From Rhodobiaceae bacterium (GTDB taxonomy: Bacteria; Pseudomonadota; Alphaproteobacteria; Micropepsales; Micropepsaceae), in NCBI GenBank assembly GCA_009885515.1, contig VFKO01000203.1, forward strand, positions 1-25,937: DNA of 25,937 nucleotides, in the 5' to 3' direction. Below are positions 13,979 to 22,310 of this stretch, in pieces. Both the position numbers and the translations under genes were made by a program. Positions within the stretch are counted from its first letter, which is position 1. Every line of letters starts with the position of its first letter. The notes below the pieces were generated by a model. It was not told where the DNA came from, ran no database searches, and was given only the letters and a program-made list of their open reading frames with translations.

Positions 13979-15202
13979 ATGCTTGCATTGCGTGGGGTTT
14001 TGGGTGGGTTATTGATGGCTTGGACGGCGGGGTTGGCGATTGCTGCCGATCCGACGCCCCAAGAAATCAGAGCAAAATTTCAGGAGACTTTGGCCGCTAG
14101 CCGGATGGCAATCGAAGTGACGGGTGGCCGGCTGTCGGGGCCGGGCGCCTTGTTCCTGCGCGAGCGGGCGGCGGCCTCGCAGTTCGTTTTGATCGGCGAA
14201 GAGCACGGTGTCGCGACCATAGCCGACACGGTGCGCGCCTGGTTTGGCGATCTGAATTCGGTTGGCTATCGGCACTTTGCGCTCGAGGCCGATCCTTACA
14301 TGACGCCTAAAATGGAGGCGATGCTGCGATCAGGTGGAACGCGGGAACTGGCGAAATTTGTGGTGGCTGAGGATCACAAGTTTACCTTGCCTTTCTATGG
14401 CTGGTCCGCAGAGGCAGAGCTTGCGGGTGCGGTCGTGCGCGCAAACGGCAATGCGCTGCCTTCATTGTGGGGGCTTGATCAGGTCTTCATTGGTGCCTTT
14501 GGCTTGTTGTTGAACGACATCGCAACGCACGCATCGAATGCCGAGGCGCGTGCGCTGGCGGGCGGGCTTTCCGCTCAAGCGAAAGGCGACATTCAGTTTC
14601 TGGGAAAGGTCGAGGTTTCCGAGTTCGAGAAATTGCGGGCCCTGCTGTCGGGCGACGGGGATCGGGCGCTGGCGAAGCTTGCCGACGACATGATTTTGTC
14701 TGCCAGGATCTATGCACCGTTTATCGGCAAACCGGGGTTGAGTGTTTATGCCGCCAATCTTGAACGCGAGAATTTTATGAAGCGCCGGTTTCTGGCGCAT
14801 TATGCGCTGGCCGGTAAGCCCAAGGTGTTCTTCAAGTTTGGCGCGACGCATATGAGCCGCGGGCTTTCGGGGACCCATGTGCCGGCACTCGGCAATTTTG
14901 TCGCCGACTTTGCGCTGGCCGAGGGTGTGCAGGCCTTTAATGTGCTGGTGCTTTGCGGGCCTGGAACGCAGGCGGGTGATTTTCAGGGACAGGCAGGTGA
15001 TTGCGAAATCAATCTTGCCAAGGATCTGCCAGATTTGGTGGCACATGTTGACGCCCGGAGCCTGGCCCTGTTTGACCTGAGCCTCTGGAAAGACAAGCCC
15101 CGGCGCTGGGAGCATCTGCGCGAAGATGTCCGGCAGATGATTTGGGCCTTTGATGCAGTGCTGTTTGTTCCGAACGGGAAACCTGCCGCGTTCCTGAAGT
15201 GA
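13979..15202 (+). CDS. Exported erythromycin esterase/ChaN-like protein
   Basis: A 407-residue protein with a Sec signal peptide (residues 1-23, cleavage near AIAAD). The mature protein has LIGEEHG at about 72-77 and FALEADP at about 100-106, then FYGWSAEAELAGAVV and a late KFGATHMSRG. Paired Glu and His residues in GE.HG, E and TH motifs mark the EreA/ChaN/TIKI group of putative metal-dependent hydrolases or heme/iron-related lipoproteins. There is no lipobox cysteine, so it is probably periplasmic. It may cleave an ester or peptide; a role in macrolide resistance should not be assumed. It begins about 190 bases past the tRNA-Thr, outside the putative island, with no obvious operon partner. 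Confidence 0.7.
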   Translation: MLALRGVLGGLLMAWTAGLAIAADPTPQEIRAKFQETLAASRMAIEVTGGRLSGPGALFLRERAAASQFVLIGEEHGVATIADTVRAWFGDLNSVGYRHFALEADPYMTPKMEAMLRSGGTRELAKFVVAEDHKFTLPFYGWSAEAELAGAVVRANGNALPSLWGLDQVFIGAFGLLLNDIATHASNAEARALAGGLSAQAKGDIQFLGKVEVSEFEKLRALLSGDGDRALAKLADDMILSARIYAPFIGKPGLSVYAANLERENFMKRRFLAHYALAGKPKVFFKFGATHMSRGLSGTHVPALGNFVADFALAEGVQAFNVLVLCGPGTQAGDFQGQAGDCEINLAKDLPDLVAHVDARSLALFDLSLWKDKPRRWEHLREDVRQMIWAFDAVLFVPNGKPAAFLK

Positions 15203-15413
15203 TGTGACGGCGACGGGGTGAGGCAATTTGTTCGTCTTTTGTTCTTGACCGCGGTTTGCTTATATCCTAGTGTGGAGCCGGGGGTCCATTTTTTTTGAGG
15301 AGCGCTGTCATTGTCTGCTCGTTTCACGCTGCCTGTTGACGGGGGATTCTGTGTTTTTGCTGTCGCAGGGCACTTCTCGCCTGCGCGCCGGTCACAGCAG
15401 CGGCTGCGGAAAT

Positions 15414-15490
15414 GTTATGATTTTGTTACGCGAAGTTACGGAAGTGTTACGCAATAAAAGGCTGAAAACAGCCATTGTTACGCTGTTACG
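15414..15490. promoter_or_regulatory. Helically phased GTTACG direct-repeat array
   Basis: GTTATG at 15414, then GTTACG at 15425, 15435, 15446, 15477 and 15485, all on the + strand. Offsets from the first are 11, 21, 32, 63 and 71. The first five fall on multiples of about 10.5 bp, with two turns left empty where the terminator hairpin sits. Same-strand half-sites one turn apart are typical for OmpR/PhoB-family response regulators or other DNA-bending proteins. No gene start is adjacent. Confidence 0.55.
15453..15473 (-). terminator. Intrinsic terminator after the heme operon
   Basis: On the minus strand, stem GGCTG-TTTT-CAGCC is followed by TTTTATT. It lies about 60 bases past the alpha/beta hydrolase stop. 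The five-base stem is short, so termination may be partial. Confidence 0.55.
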
Positions 15491-15533
15491 GGTAAGATTA
15501 CATTGGTGACCTTCATGTCCTGCGTGCGCGGAT

Positions 15534-16499
15534 TTATTGAACCGGTGTCGGCGATAAGAACTCGCGCAGGATGCGGGCGCTTTGCTCGGGGACTTCTTCC
15601 ATGGGCAGGTGGCCGGTGTTTTTGAAGATGACGAGCTTCGAGCCTTTGATGGCGGCGTTGTAGGCTTGTCCCATATCTTGCGGGGTGAGCGTGTCGAGTT
15701 CGCCCCAGAGGATGAGTGTGGGCGTCGTGATTTTTGCGGCGTTGTCCTGAACGAGGGTGTCGTAGGGGGCCTGGAAGCGTTTCAGCGTGGCGGCGCGGGT
15801 ACCGATTTTGCGATTGAGCTGCCAATAGCGATTGATCATGTCGGGGGTCACAAGGGTGTCGTCGACGAAGGCTTTCGTCAGGCCATCCTCGAATATCGCG
15901 CGCGGCGAGATGTATAGAAATACATAGTTCAACAGCGGGATGCGCGCGAGCGTAAAGCCCCAACCCGGGTCACGCGGCAATGCCGTCGGCATGCCGCCGG
16001 CATCTACCAAAATGAGATGGGTCAGACGCTCGGGGTGTTGAATGGCAAAGCGCGCGGCGATGCCGCCGCCCATCGAGTTGCCGGCCAAGGCAAAGCGTTC
16101 GATGCCCATCGTCTTGGTGAACTCATCGACGAACTGGGTCATGCCTTCCTGGCTGTAGTCATCGCCGGGTACGGCACCGGTCAGCCCGTGCGAGGGCAAG
16201 TCAAGGCTGATCATGCGGAACTGGTCGCCGATTTGGGCGACCCAAGGCTCCCAGGTGTGCAACGAGGCATTCGAGCTGTGGAGCAAGACGAGAGCAGGAC
16301 CGTTGCGCTGACCCTGATCGCGGTAGTGCACCTTCGCGCCGGAGGGCAAGGTCACAAACTGGGAGGGTGGTGTCGCGTATTTCGCGGCGAGTTCTAGGTC
16401 GGTGATGTCGGGGTCCGAGAACAAGACGACGGCACCGACTGCGGTGAAAATCAGGATCGCAATCAGAACGATCAGGCCACGCAAGAAACTTCCTACCAT
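15534..16499 (-). CDS. Membrane-anchored alpha/beta hydrolase
   Basis: A 321-residue protein with an N-terminal hydrophobic segment (residues 7-27) that acts as a signal anchor, placing the hydrolase domain in the periplasm. The catalytic triad is Ser142 in GNSMGG, Asp269 in LWGELDTLTP and His297 in TGHLPMEE. The oxyanion region LLHSSNAS is near 72-79. The substrate is unknown; the pattern fits esterases and C-C hydrolases. Its ATG overlaps the end of hemY by seven bases, so it is the last gene of the heme operon transcript. Confidence 0.9.
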   Translation of the reverse strand: MVGSFLRGLIVLIAILIFTAVGAVVLFSDPDITDLELAAKYATPPSQFVTLPSGAKVHYRDQGQRNGPALVLLHSSNASLHTWEPWVAQIGDQFRMISLDLPSHGLTGAVPGDDYSQEGMTQFVDEFTKTMGIERFALAGNSMGGGIAARFAIQHPERLTHLILVDAGGMPTALPRDPGWGFTLARIPLLNYVFLYISPRAIFEDGLTKAFVDDTLVTPDMINRYWQLNRKIGTRAATLKRFQAPYDTLVQDNAAKITTPTLILWGELDTLTPQDMGQAYNAAIKGSKLVIFKNTGHLPMEEVPEQSARILREFLSPTPVQ

Positions 16500-18049
16500 A
16501 CGCCGCTCCGTTTGCGGCGCTTGTCGTCGCCGCTCAAGGTGTAGTCTTCCGCATCCGGGCCTGGATCATCGGGCGCGCGCGGCGGGGCGAAGATTATCGC
16601 GTCATCGGCATCAGGTGAAACCTCCCTTGATGTCTCATGAGAGGTAGAGCCTGTTGTCTTGCGGCCGGTCTTAACCGTATCGCGGTAGAGAGAGGCTGCG
16701 TTTTCCGTGGCCTGGGCATAGGCCTGGACGCTGTCGGAGAGGGGCATGGTATCGACGACACCGCGGGCGCTGCTTTGCCAGGCCAAAGTGTCAAAGGCAT
16801 TGCAAGCGGCACAAACCGGCGACCAGTCGTTGTGGGGGCGGGCACAGGAGGCGCAGACCCATTGGGCGTCACGAGGGGCTCTGAGGGCGCGCGTTGCCCA
16901 GTCGCGGGCGACCAAACTGTCCCCGCCAAGGGTGCGCTCTATATCGGCCATCAAGAGGCAGACGCGCACCGACGAGGCGCGCTCTGCGAGTGGGCGCAAG
17001 GCTTCCCGCGCCTCCTCGTAATGGCCTTGCGACATGGCGACTGCGGTTTTGAGTATCTGGCTTTCGGGATGCTGGGGATTCATGCTGGCGAGAGCAGCCA
17101 AACGTTTCGCCCGAGCCTGAGAGGTTTCTTCGGGTTTCAGATTTGCATAGCCTCGTGCGAGGTCCGGGTGGGGTTCTTGTCCCCATGCGGTTTCGATCAG
17201 GCTGGCGGCGCGCCATTGCCGGCCCTGGGCGGCGGCGTGTTTGGCCGCGATCAATGCGGCCGGTGCGAAGCCTGGTGCCAACGAGAGCGCGTCTTCGGCG
17301 GCCTTCGCTGCGGCCTCGCCGTCGCCATTGGCCTGGGCATCGATGGCGATTGCCGCCGTGAGCACCGCCCTGCGGCGCTTGGCGGTTCCGGCGTCGATGT
17401 GGTTGAACTTTTGTTGGGCACCGATGGCGTCGGATGCGGCTTGCCAGTCGCGCTGTGCCACGTTCAGCTCAAAAAGGGCATTCAAGGCCCATTTGGTTTT
17501 GGGGCGCAACACTCTGGAGCGACCGGCGATCAGGATGGCTTGCGCCGTGTCGCCGCGGCGCATCGCTGCCATGAACAGGCCACGCAACCCAAGGAACTCG
17601 GTCTCTTTGGATTGCAGCATTTGGGTGTAGTAGCGTTGGGCTGCCTCTTCATCGCCGTCGATCTGGGCTGCTTGTGCGGCCAGCAGCATGACCAGTGGCG
17701 GCTCTCCTACCAGCGCCAGAGCTTTGCGCGATTGGCGACGTGCTTCGTCGTCGTCGCCGGCGGCGATGGCAACGAGGCCTTTGGTGACCGCTGCAAAGCC
17801 GCGGCGGCGCCGGCCCATGGCGCGCCAGCGGAAGAACTCCGCCGGGGCATCTACAAAAGTTGTGATAACGCGATAGGCGATGATGGTGAAAATAGACAGA
17901 ACGATCACCAGCGCGATGGCGACAGGAATGCCAAGCCGGACCTCGCGATTTGGCAGTGTGATGGTCACTGCGCCTTCGATGTCGGCGACGGCGCTGGCCG
18001 CGATTGCAATCACTGCGACGAGAAGAAAAAGCCAAAGAGCCCGGATCAT
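16493..18049 (-). CDS. hemY: HemY-like TPR protein of heme biosynthesis
   Basis: A 518-residue inner-membrane protein. Two transmembrane helices (about 3-22 and 41-62) enclose a short loop, as in the HemY_N domain, followed by FVDAPAEFFRWRAMGRRRRG. A long TPR solenoid spans about 85-395. Near the C-terminus a four-cysteine site (Cys399, 402, 413, 416 in CASC and CAAC) forms a zinc-ribbon or rubredoxin-like knuckle. About 100 disordered residues follow, ending KRRKRSGVW. HemY of this type is a scaffold protein linked to late heme synthesis and is unrelated to protoporphyrinogen oxidase HemY of Bacillus. It follows the Mic60-like gene by 11 bases. Confidence 0.88.
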   Translation of the reverse strand: MIRALWLFLLVAVIAIAASAVADIEGAVTITLPNREVRLGIPVAIALVIVLSIFTIIAYRVITTFVDAPAEFFRWRAMGRRRRGFAAVTKGLVAIAAGDDDEARRQSRKALALVGEPPLVMLLAAQAAQIDGDEEAAQRYYTQMLQSKETEFLGLRGLFMAAMRRGDTAQAILIAGRSRVLRPKTKWALNALFELNVAQRDWQAASDAIGAQQKFNHIDAGTAKRRRAVLTAAIAIDAQANGDGEAAAKAAEDALSLAPGFAPAALIAAKHAAAQGRQWRAASLIETAWGQEPHPDLARGYANLKPEETSQARAKRLAALASMNPQHPESQILKTAVAMSQGHYEEAREALRPLAERASSVRVCLLMADIERTLGGDSLVARDWATRALRAPRDAQWVCASCARPHNDWSPVCAACNAFDTLAWQSSARGVVDTMPLSDSVQAYAQATENAASLYRDTVKTGRKTTGSTSHETSREVSPDADDAIIFAPPRAPDDPGPDAEDYTLSGDDKRRKRSGVW

Positions 18050-18060
18050 CGGCGTCTGCC

Positions 18061-19158
18061 TTATGGTTCTGGAAGTTGTGGGACGGGCTGTGAGATGTCC
18101 GCTGGTCCGGTGATGGCCTGGATGGCTTTGGTGTTGAGTGCCGCCAATGAGGCTTCAAGTGTGACGCGGGCTTGCGCGTTCGCCAGCCACGAAGCGAGAG
18201 GTTTGCGGGCCGCCCCCTTGATTGCATTCAGTTCCTTGACGGCGGCTTCAAGATCGCCGGACTTTAAGCGGAGTTCTGCTCTTGCAAGGCGGCTTTCACT
18301 TGAGTTGCCATCACTTTCGCCCGTCGCGCGCCAGCTCACCAGCGAAGCAAAATTTGCCCAGAGTTGCGTGCCCCAGGTCTTGCCTTTGGACAGGCCTTCA
18401 GCGTCCATCGCCTGGTCCGCCCTGGTGGAGAATGCCGATACCAATGTGCCTGTGGTCGGGATACCCTTGATCGCCAACGGCGCGATGCCTTCGAGGTGCG
18501 TGTCACCGGGCGCAAGCGCTGCGACGACATCGTATTCGGTCTTGAAGGGCGATGAACCTTGCGCGGCGCGGGTCAGATTGGCGATGGCGGTTGCCAGAGA
18601 TGCACGCTTGGCCAGATCAAGCAAATCAGAGGACTCCAATTTGACCAGACGTCCGGCTACTTCGTCGATCCGCGCGGTGGTGGCGGTTGCTGCTGTTGCC
18701 AGTGTTTCGATGGACGTCTTGGCGGCAGACAAATCATCTGGCGTTGTGGCGGTCCTGGTCTCAAGAGCAGAGAGGCGTGCCGCAAGCTCGTCGAGACGCT
18801 TCGCGGTTTCGGGGGACGCGATGGTGGTAGCGTTTGGTACACCTGACGCTGCCAGGGTTTTTTCGAAACCGGTAACGCGCGCTTCAAGACTTGCAATGCG
18901 CTGGCTAAGGCCAGAGGCGCCAGGCTTTGTTTCCAGCGCTGTAAGCCGGGACGCGATTTCAGAGCTTGGGCTTGCAGGTGCGTCGTCGGAGACAGGCCAA
19001 GCACGCGTAATCAACGCGCCGAAAAATGCGGCGACGACAAGCAGGAGCAAAATTCCAAGGGCGTCACGCCAGTCTTCTATGAGGCCGTGACGAACGCTGG
19101 TTTGGGGGACGACAGGCATTTGGGTCATGCTGAGGTGTCTCATGCGGGCAATAGGCAT
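18061..19158 (-). CDS. Mitofilin (Mic60)-like inner-membrane protein
   Basis: A 365-residue protein with one transmembrane helix (about 34-52), a long coiled coil (about 65-200, with SRLTALETK, SQRIASLEARV and LDELAARLSALE repeats) and a C-terminal helical region matching the mitofilin-like domain. Alphaproteobacterial Mic60 relatives lie between hemD and hemY and are considered the ancestors of the mitochondrial cristae-junction protein; they shape intracytoplasmic membranes and contact the outer membrane. Context and architecture agree. The start is uncertain: ATG codons at 19158, 19143 and 19128 are all in frame and none has a clear ribosome site. Confidence 0.85.
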   Translation of the reverse strand: MPIARMRHLSMTQMPVVPQTSVRHGLIEDWRDALGILLLLVVAAFFGALITRAWPVSDDAPASPSSEIASRLTALETKPGASGLSQRIASLEARVTGFEKTLAASGVPNATTIASPETAKRLDELAARLSALETRTATTPDDLSAAKTSIETLATAATATTARIDEVAGRLVKLESSDLLDLAKRASLATAIANLTRAAQGSSPFKTEYDVVAALAPGDTHLEGIAPLAIKGIPTTGTLVSAFSTRADQAMDAEGLSKGKTWGTQLWANFASLVSWRATGESDGNSSESRLARAELRLKSGDLEAAVKELNAIKGAARKPLASWLANAQARVTLEASLAALNTKAIQAITGPADISQPVPQLPEP

Positions 19159-19167
19159 CGCGGTGGA

Positions 19168-19878
19168 TTACAGTGTTTCCAGCAACTTTAACATGGCTGG
19201 CGTGGATGCACTGTGCGCCACTAAAACCTTACGAAAGGTGAGTGTATCCAATGATTTGGCGACAGACGGACTTAGGGCCAACGCGGTGACGTTTGTGCAA
19301 GCAGGCCCTAATCCGGTTTGGCTTACCAAGGACCAGAATATCGCGGCCGTGCGGGGGGAGAAGAACATCGCTGCATCGATTTGCCCGGCGTTCAACTCGT
19401 CCGCGAGCACTGCCGGCAGGATTTTTGCGGGGGAGGCTTCGTATAGTTTTTGTGAACGGACCTGAAATCCTTGCGCCTTGAGAGCCCCCGCCAGGTCGCC
19501 GGCAACCGCCGATCCAGTCAGGTGGAGCAGAGCGCTTGCCTTTGGGTCCAGGATGGAACGGATATGAGAGGTGAGGCCTACAACGCCGTGGCCGGAGCTT
19601 TGTGAGACGGACTGGAATCCTGCTTGTGCTGCTTGCGCTGCCGTGGAGGGTCCCACGGCGAAAATTGGTATCGTTCGATTTGATGTGCGTTGTGCGGCGG
19701 CGCGGGCGCCATTGGCGCTTGTCAGCACCAAGGCATCAATGTGCGAGAGGTCGAGTTCCGGCCCGGCGATGAACTGGATGTCGATGAGAGGTTCGACAAG
19801 TGTTGAATGGCCGAGCCCCGCTATAAGAGCGGCGAGTGCTTCGCCATCCTGGCGCGGGCGCGTTAGGAGAACCCGCAT
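19168..19878 (-). CDS. hemD: Uroporphyrinogen-III synthase
   Basis: A 236-residue protein starting MRVLLTRPRQDGEALAALI, the standard HemD opening. VLTSANGARA is near 50-59, IFAVGPSTAAQA near 72-83, LLHLTGSAVAGDL near 117-129, and FFSPRTAAIF near 170-179. It converts hydroxymethylbilane to uroporphyrinogen III with inversion of ring D. The sequence is poorly conserved in this family, but position right after hemC, separated by three bases, makes the call firm. Confidence 0.92.
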   Translation of the reverse strand: MRVLLTRPRQDGEALAALIAGLGHSTLVEPLIDIQFIAGPELDLSHIDALVLTSANGARAAAQRTSNRTIPIFAVGPSTAAQAAQAGFQSVSQSSGHGVVGLTSHIRSILDPKASALLHLTGSAVAGDLAGALKAQGFQVRSQKLYEASPAKILPAVLADELNAGQIDAAMFFSPRTAAIFWSLVSQTGLGPACTNVTALALSPSVAKSLDTLTFRKVLVAHSASTPAMLKLLETL

Positions 19879-19881
19879 CGG

Positions 19882-20826
19882 TCAGACCTGAAAGAAGTTG
19901 CGGCCAGCGCGCGCGAGAAGTTCCGTGCCGGCATCGTGGCCAAGTTTGCCGGCGTCGTCTGCCGTGGAAATCGCTTCAGTGCGTGCGACGTCAAAGCGGG
20001 TTTTGCCGTCCGGCGAGAGTGCGCAGCCACTGAAAGAAATGGTGGCTGGATCGAGCCATTTGGCGAGACCTGCAATGGGCGTTTTGCATGAACCGTCGAG
20101 GACTACCAGGAAGGCGCGCTCCAGAGTGACGGCGAGGGCCGCGTCGCGGTGATTGACGGGTGCAAAAGCTGATCGTACTGCGGAATCGTTTTCGCGCAAT
20201 TCGATGCCGATTGCGCCTTGAGCAACCGCAGGAAGCATTTCTACCTCCGAGAATATGTGGCGTGCGCGGCCTTCAACTCCCAGGCGCTTGAGCCCTGCCA
20301 GCGCCAGTATTGTTGCGGCGACATGGTCTTGCGCGATGCGCTGGAGCCGCGTGTCGACGTTGCCGCGGAAGCCTATGATGTGCAGGTCCGGCCGTGTGTT
20401 GAGCAGCATCGCCTGGCGGCGGACCGAACTGGTTCCAACCGTGGCGCCGATGGGCAGATCTTGCAGGGTCGCCGCTCGTTCGCTGATAAACGCATCGCGC
20501 GGGTCCTCGCGCGGCAACACACAATCGATAAGTAGCCCCGGCGGCAATGCGCCCGGCATGTCCTTCAGGGAGTGAACCGCACAGTCAATTTCGCCAGCCA
20601 ACAGCGCGTCTTCGATTTCCTTGGCAAAGAGGCCTTTGCCACCGATGTCGGCCAGCGGCCGGTCTTGAACCCGATCGCCGGTTGTCCTGATCGGGATGAT
20701 CTGAGTTTTGGCTAACGCTTCTTCGGGCTCCCAGTGATGTGCGCTTGCCAATGCTTCGATTACGGCTCGGGTTTGGGCTAACGCGAGAGCTGAGCCGCGT
20801 GTTCCAATGCGCAGACGAGTTTGCAC
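19882..20826 (-). CDS. hemC: Hydroxymethylbilane synthase (porphobilinogen deaminase)
   Basis: A 314-residue enzyme that joins four porphobilinogens into hydroxymethylbilane. RIGTRGSALALAQ is at the N-terminus, catalytic Asp89 is in HSLKDMP, GTSSVRRQA is at about 131-139, FRGNVDTRL at 153-161, and Cys247 in LDGSCKTP carries the dipyrromethane cofactor. The start is taken as the GTG at 20826, which gives the family length; no ATG occurs nearby and upstream residues are not conserved. It is the first gene of the operon hemC-hemD-mic60-hemY-hydrolase. It is divergent from tsaD with 93 bases between starts, which must hold both promoters. Confidence 0.97.
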   Translation of the reverse strand: MQTRLRIGTRGSALALAQTRAVIEALASAHHWEPEEALAKTQIIPIRTTGDRVQDRPLADIGGKGLFAKEIEDALLAGEIDCAVHSLKDMPGALPPGLLIDCVLPREDPRDAFISERAATLQDLPIGATVGTSSVRRQAMLLNTRPDLHIIGFRGNVDTRLQRIAQDHVAATILALAGLKRLGVEGRARHIFSEVEMLPAVAQGAIGIELRENDSAVRSAFAPVNHRDAALAVTLERAFLVVLDGSCKTPIAGLAKWLDPATISFSGCALSPDGKTRFDVARTEAISTADDAGKLGHDAGTELLARAGRNFFQV

Positions 20827-20919
20827 GCTCTCAGTCCTGGGTGTTAGGGATCGGAATTCGGGGCGCAAGCTATAGATGTTTGTTGCGTCACGCCACATGC
20901 CCAGAGGCTGATAACCAAC

Positions 20920-21978
20920 GTGTTGACCGTTCTTGGTATCGAAACCAGCTGCGACGAAACGGCGGCAGCGGTCGTGCGCGGGTCCGTGCCCGGGCCTGGA
21001 GAGATACTGTCGAATGTGATTGCCAGTCAGGATGAGGCTCATCGCCCCTATGGAGGGGTCGTGCCCGAGATTGCGGCGCGCGCGCATGTGGACCTGATCG
21101 ATCTTGTTATTCGTAGCGCGCTTGAACAATCGCGGCTTTCGCTAGACGAAATTGACGCCATTGCTGTGACGGCTGGGCCGGGACTGATCGGGGGTGTTGC
21201 TGTGGGGTTGAGTGCTGCCAAAGGGTTGGCGCTGGCATCGGGCAAAAAACTGGTGGCGCTCAATCATTTAGAGGCACACGCGCTAACCGCAAGATTGACG
21301 GCGGGTGTTGCCTTTCCCTTTCTGCTGCTTCTGGTGTCGGGCGGGCATTGTCAGTTGTTGATTTGTGAAGGCGTGGGGCGGTTTACGAAGCTCGGTTCGA
21401 CCATTGATGACGCCGCTGGGGAAGCCTTTGACAAGACGGCAAAGATCCTGGGGTTAGGATTTCCCGGAGGACCGGCGATCGAAAAAGCCGCGCTTAAAGG
21501 CAACCCAAAGCGGTTTCGCTTGCCCCGGCCGCTTATGGATGCCGAGAATTATGATTTCTCTTTTTCGGGCCTCAAAACGGCGGTTCGCCGGGTGGTGGAA
21601 AGCACCGAGCTCACTGAAGGCTCGATCAATGACATTGCGGCCAGCTTTCAAGCTGCTGCCGTCGATGTGCTGTTAAACCGGACTCGCCGGGCCATGCTGG
21701 GCACTGAAGCACGCAGACTGGGCACTCGTAATTTGGTCGTGGCAGGTGGAGTTGCAGCAAATGGATTGCTCAGCAATTCACTGTCAAACATGGCACAAGA
21801 AAACGGTTATAAGCTGGTGGTTCCGCCGCCAGGATTATGCACCGACAATGGGGCGATGGTTGCATGGGCCGGACTAGAGCGCGCTCATCTTGGTTTGTTC
21901 AGCGACCTGGATACTGCAGCGCGAGCTCGCTGGCCATTGGACTCTGGCAGGTCGGGAATTCCTGGAGCTAAGTCCTAG
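20920..21978 (+). CDS. tsaD: tRNA N6-adenosine threonylcarbamoyltransferase
   Basis: A 352-residue ASKHA-fold enzyme that transfers threonylcarbamoyl from TC-AMP to A37 of ANN-decoding tRNAs, with TsaB and TsaE. GIETSCDETAAAV is at residues 6-18, the metal-binding His116 and His120 are in NHLEAHALTARL, VSGGHCQL is present, and the C-terminal half has VAGGVAANGLL and PPGLCTDNGAM. The start is a GTG at 20920, which gives the conserved N-terminus. It is followed by a strong terminator at 21992-22024, so it is probably a single-gene transcript. Confidence 0.97.
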   Translation: MLTVLGIETSCDETAAAVVRGSVPGPGEILSNVIASQDEAHRPYGGVVPEIAARAHVDLIDLVIRSALEQSRLSLDEIDAIAVTAGPGLIGGVAVGLSAAKGLALASGKKLVALNHLEAHALTARLTAGVAFPFLLLLVSGGHCQLLICEGVGRFTKLGSTIDDAAGEAFDKTAKILGLGFPGGPAIEKAALKGNPKRFRLPRPLMDAENYDFSFSGLKTAVRRVVESTELTEGSINDIAASFQAAAVDVLLNRTRRAMLGTEARRLGTRNLVVAGGVAANGLLSNSLSNMAQENGYKLVVPPPGLCTDNGAMVAWAGLERAHLGLFSDLDTAARARWPLDSGRSGIPGAKS

Positions 21979-21991
21979 AGATCTCCGTTGA

Positions 21992-22024
21992 AAACGAACG
22001 GCCATCAAGCTTGGCCGTTCGTTT
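21992..22024. terminator. Bidirectional intrinsic terminator
   Basis: A perfect 13-base stem AAACGAACGGCCA/TGGCCGTTCGTTT with a seven-base loop lies 14 bases after the tsaD stop. T-rich sequence follows on the + strand, and TTTTC follows on the minus strand, so it can also end the transcript of the small membrane peptide at 22050-22157. Confidence 0.88.
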
Positions 22025-22049
22025 CACTTCGTTCATTTTCATTTGTTAC

Positions 22050-22157
22050 TTAGAGCCAGCTTGCTGTGTTGGCCAAAAAAGCCAGGCCGTACGCGCTGAG
22101 CACAAAACCAGCAATGACAGTTGAAATCTGGGCTAGCAGGTTGCTGTTATTGGTCAT
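22050..22157 (-). CDS. 35-residue single-span membrane peptide
   Basis: A short gene starting MTNNSNLLAQISTVIAG and ending FLANTASWL. The middle, VIAGFVLSAYGLAFLA, is hydrophobic enough for one membrane helix; the N-terminus is polar with no basic residue. GAGG lies seven bases before the ATG, one of the best ribosome sites in the window, and a bidirectional terminator lies 26 bases after the stop. Together these argue for real translation despite the size. I know no family for it. It lies downstream of the TetR gene in the same direction, with its own likely promoter and a hairpin leader (22174-22207). Confidence 0.65.
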   Translation of the reverse strand: MTNNSNLLAQISTVIAGFVLSAYGLAFLANTASWL

Positions 22158-22173
22158 TGTATTTCCTCTTTCT

Positions 22174-22207
22174 TGATCAGATGCGGGCTGTTGTCCCGCG
22201 GTGATCA
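22174..22207 (-). promoter_or_regulatory. Leader hairpin upstream of the 35-residue peptide
   Basis: TGATCA, GCGGG, loop CTGTTGT, CCCGC, TGATCA form an interrupted palindrome. On the minus strand it ends five bases before the ribosome site and is followed by A-rich rather than T-rich sequence, so it is not a terminator. A TACAAT box at 22226-22231 would put it near the 5' end of the mRNA. Confidence 0.5.
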
Positions 22208-22225
22208 GTACTTAGGACCATCCTG

Positions 22226-22257
22226 ATTGTAAATCAATGAACAAAGTAGTTTTCATT
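22226..22257 (-). promoter_or_regulatory. Probable promoter and inverted repeat for the small peptide
   Basis: On the minus strand a TACAAT -10 box (22226-22231) has no good -35. Instead the -35 region carries an inverted repeat AATGAA-N10-TTCATT (22236-22257), suggesting control by a bound regulator, possibly the neighbouring TetR protein. Confidence 0.4.
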
Positions 22258-22310
22258 CAATGATATAGCGATTAGCGACATTTTGGCACATGATTTTACT
22301 CATATTGAGC

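Larger units (their letters stand above)
15203..15533. other. Convergent intergenic region
   Basis: No supportable gene lies between the converging stops. It holds a weak hairpin with a T8 run at 15272-15296 (TGGA/TCCA stem), possibly ending the upstream gene, the phased GTTACG array (15414-15490), and a minus-strand terminator at 15453-15473. Confidence 0.6.

Noticed and set aside
15270..15509. A 79-codon + strand frame across the GTTACG array
   Set aside because: It has a non-ATG start, cysteine-rich random composition and no ribosome site. The repeats force its C-terminal residues.
16637..19090. An 817-codon + strand open frame antisense to hemY and the Mic60-like gene
   Set aside because: It has no start context or recognisable domain and is exactly opposite two well-supported genes. 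Long antisense frames are common in GC-rich coding sequence.
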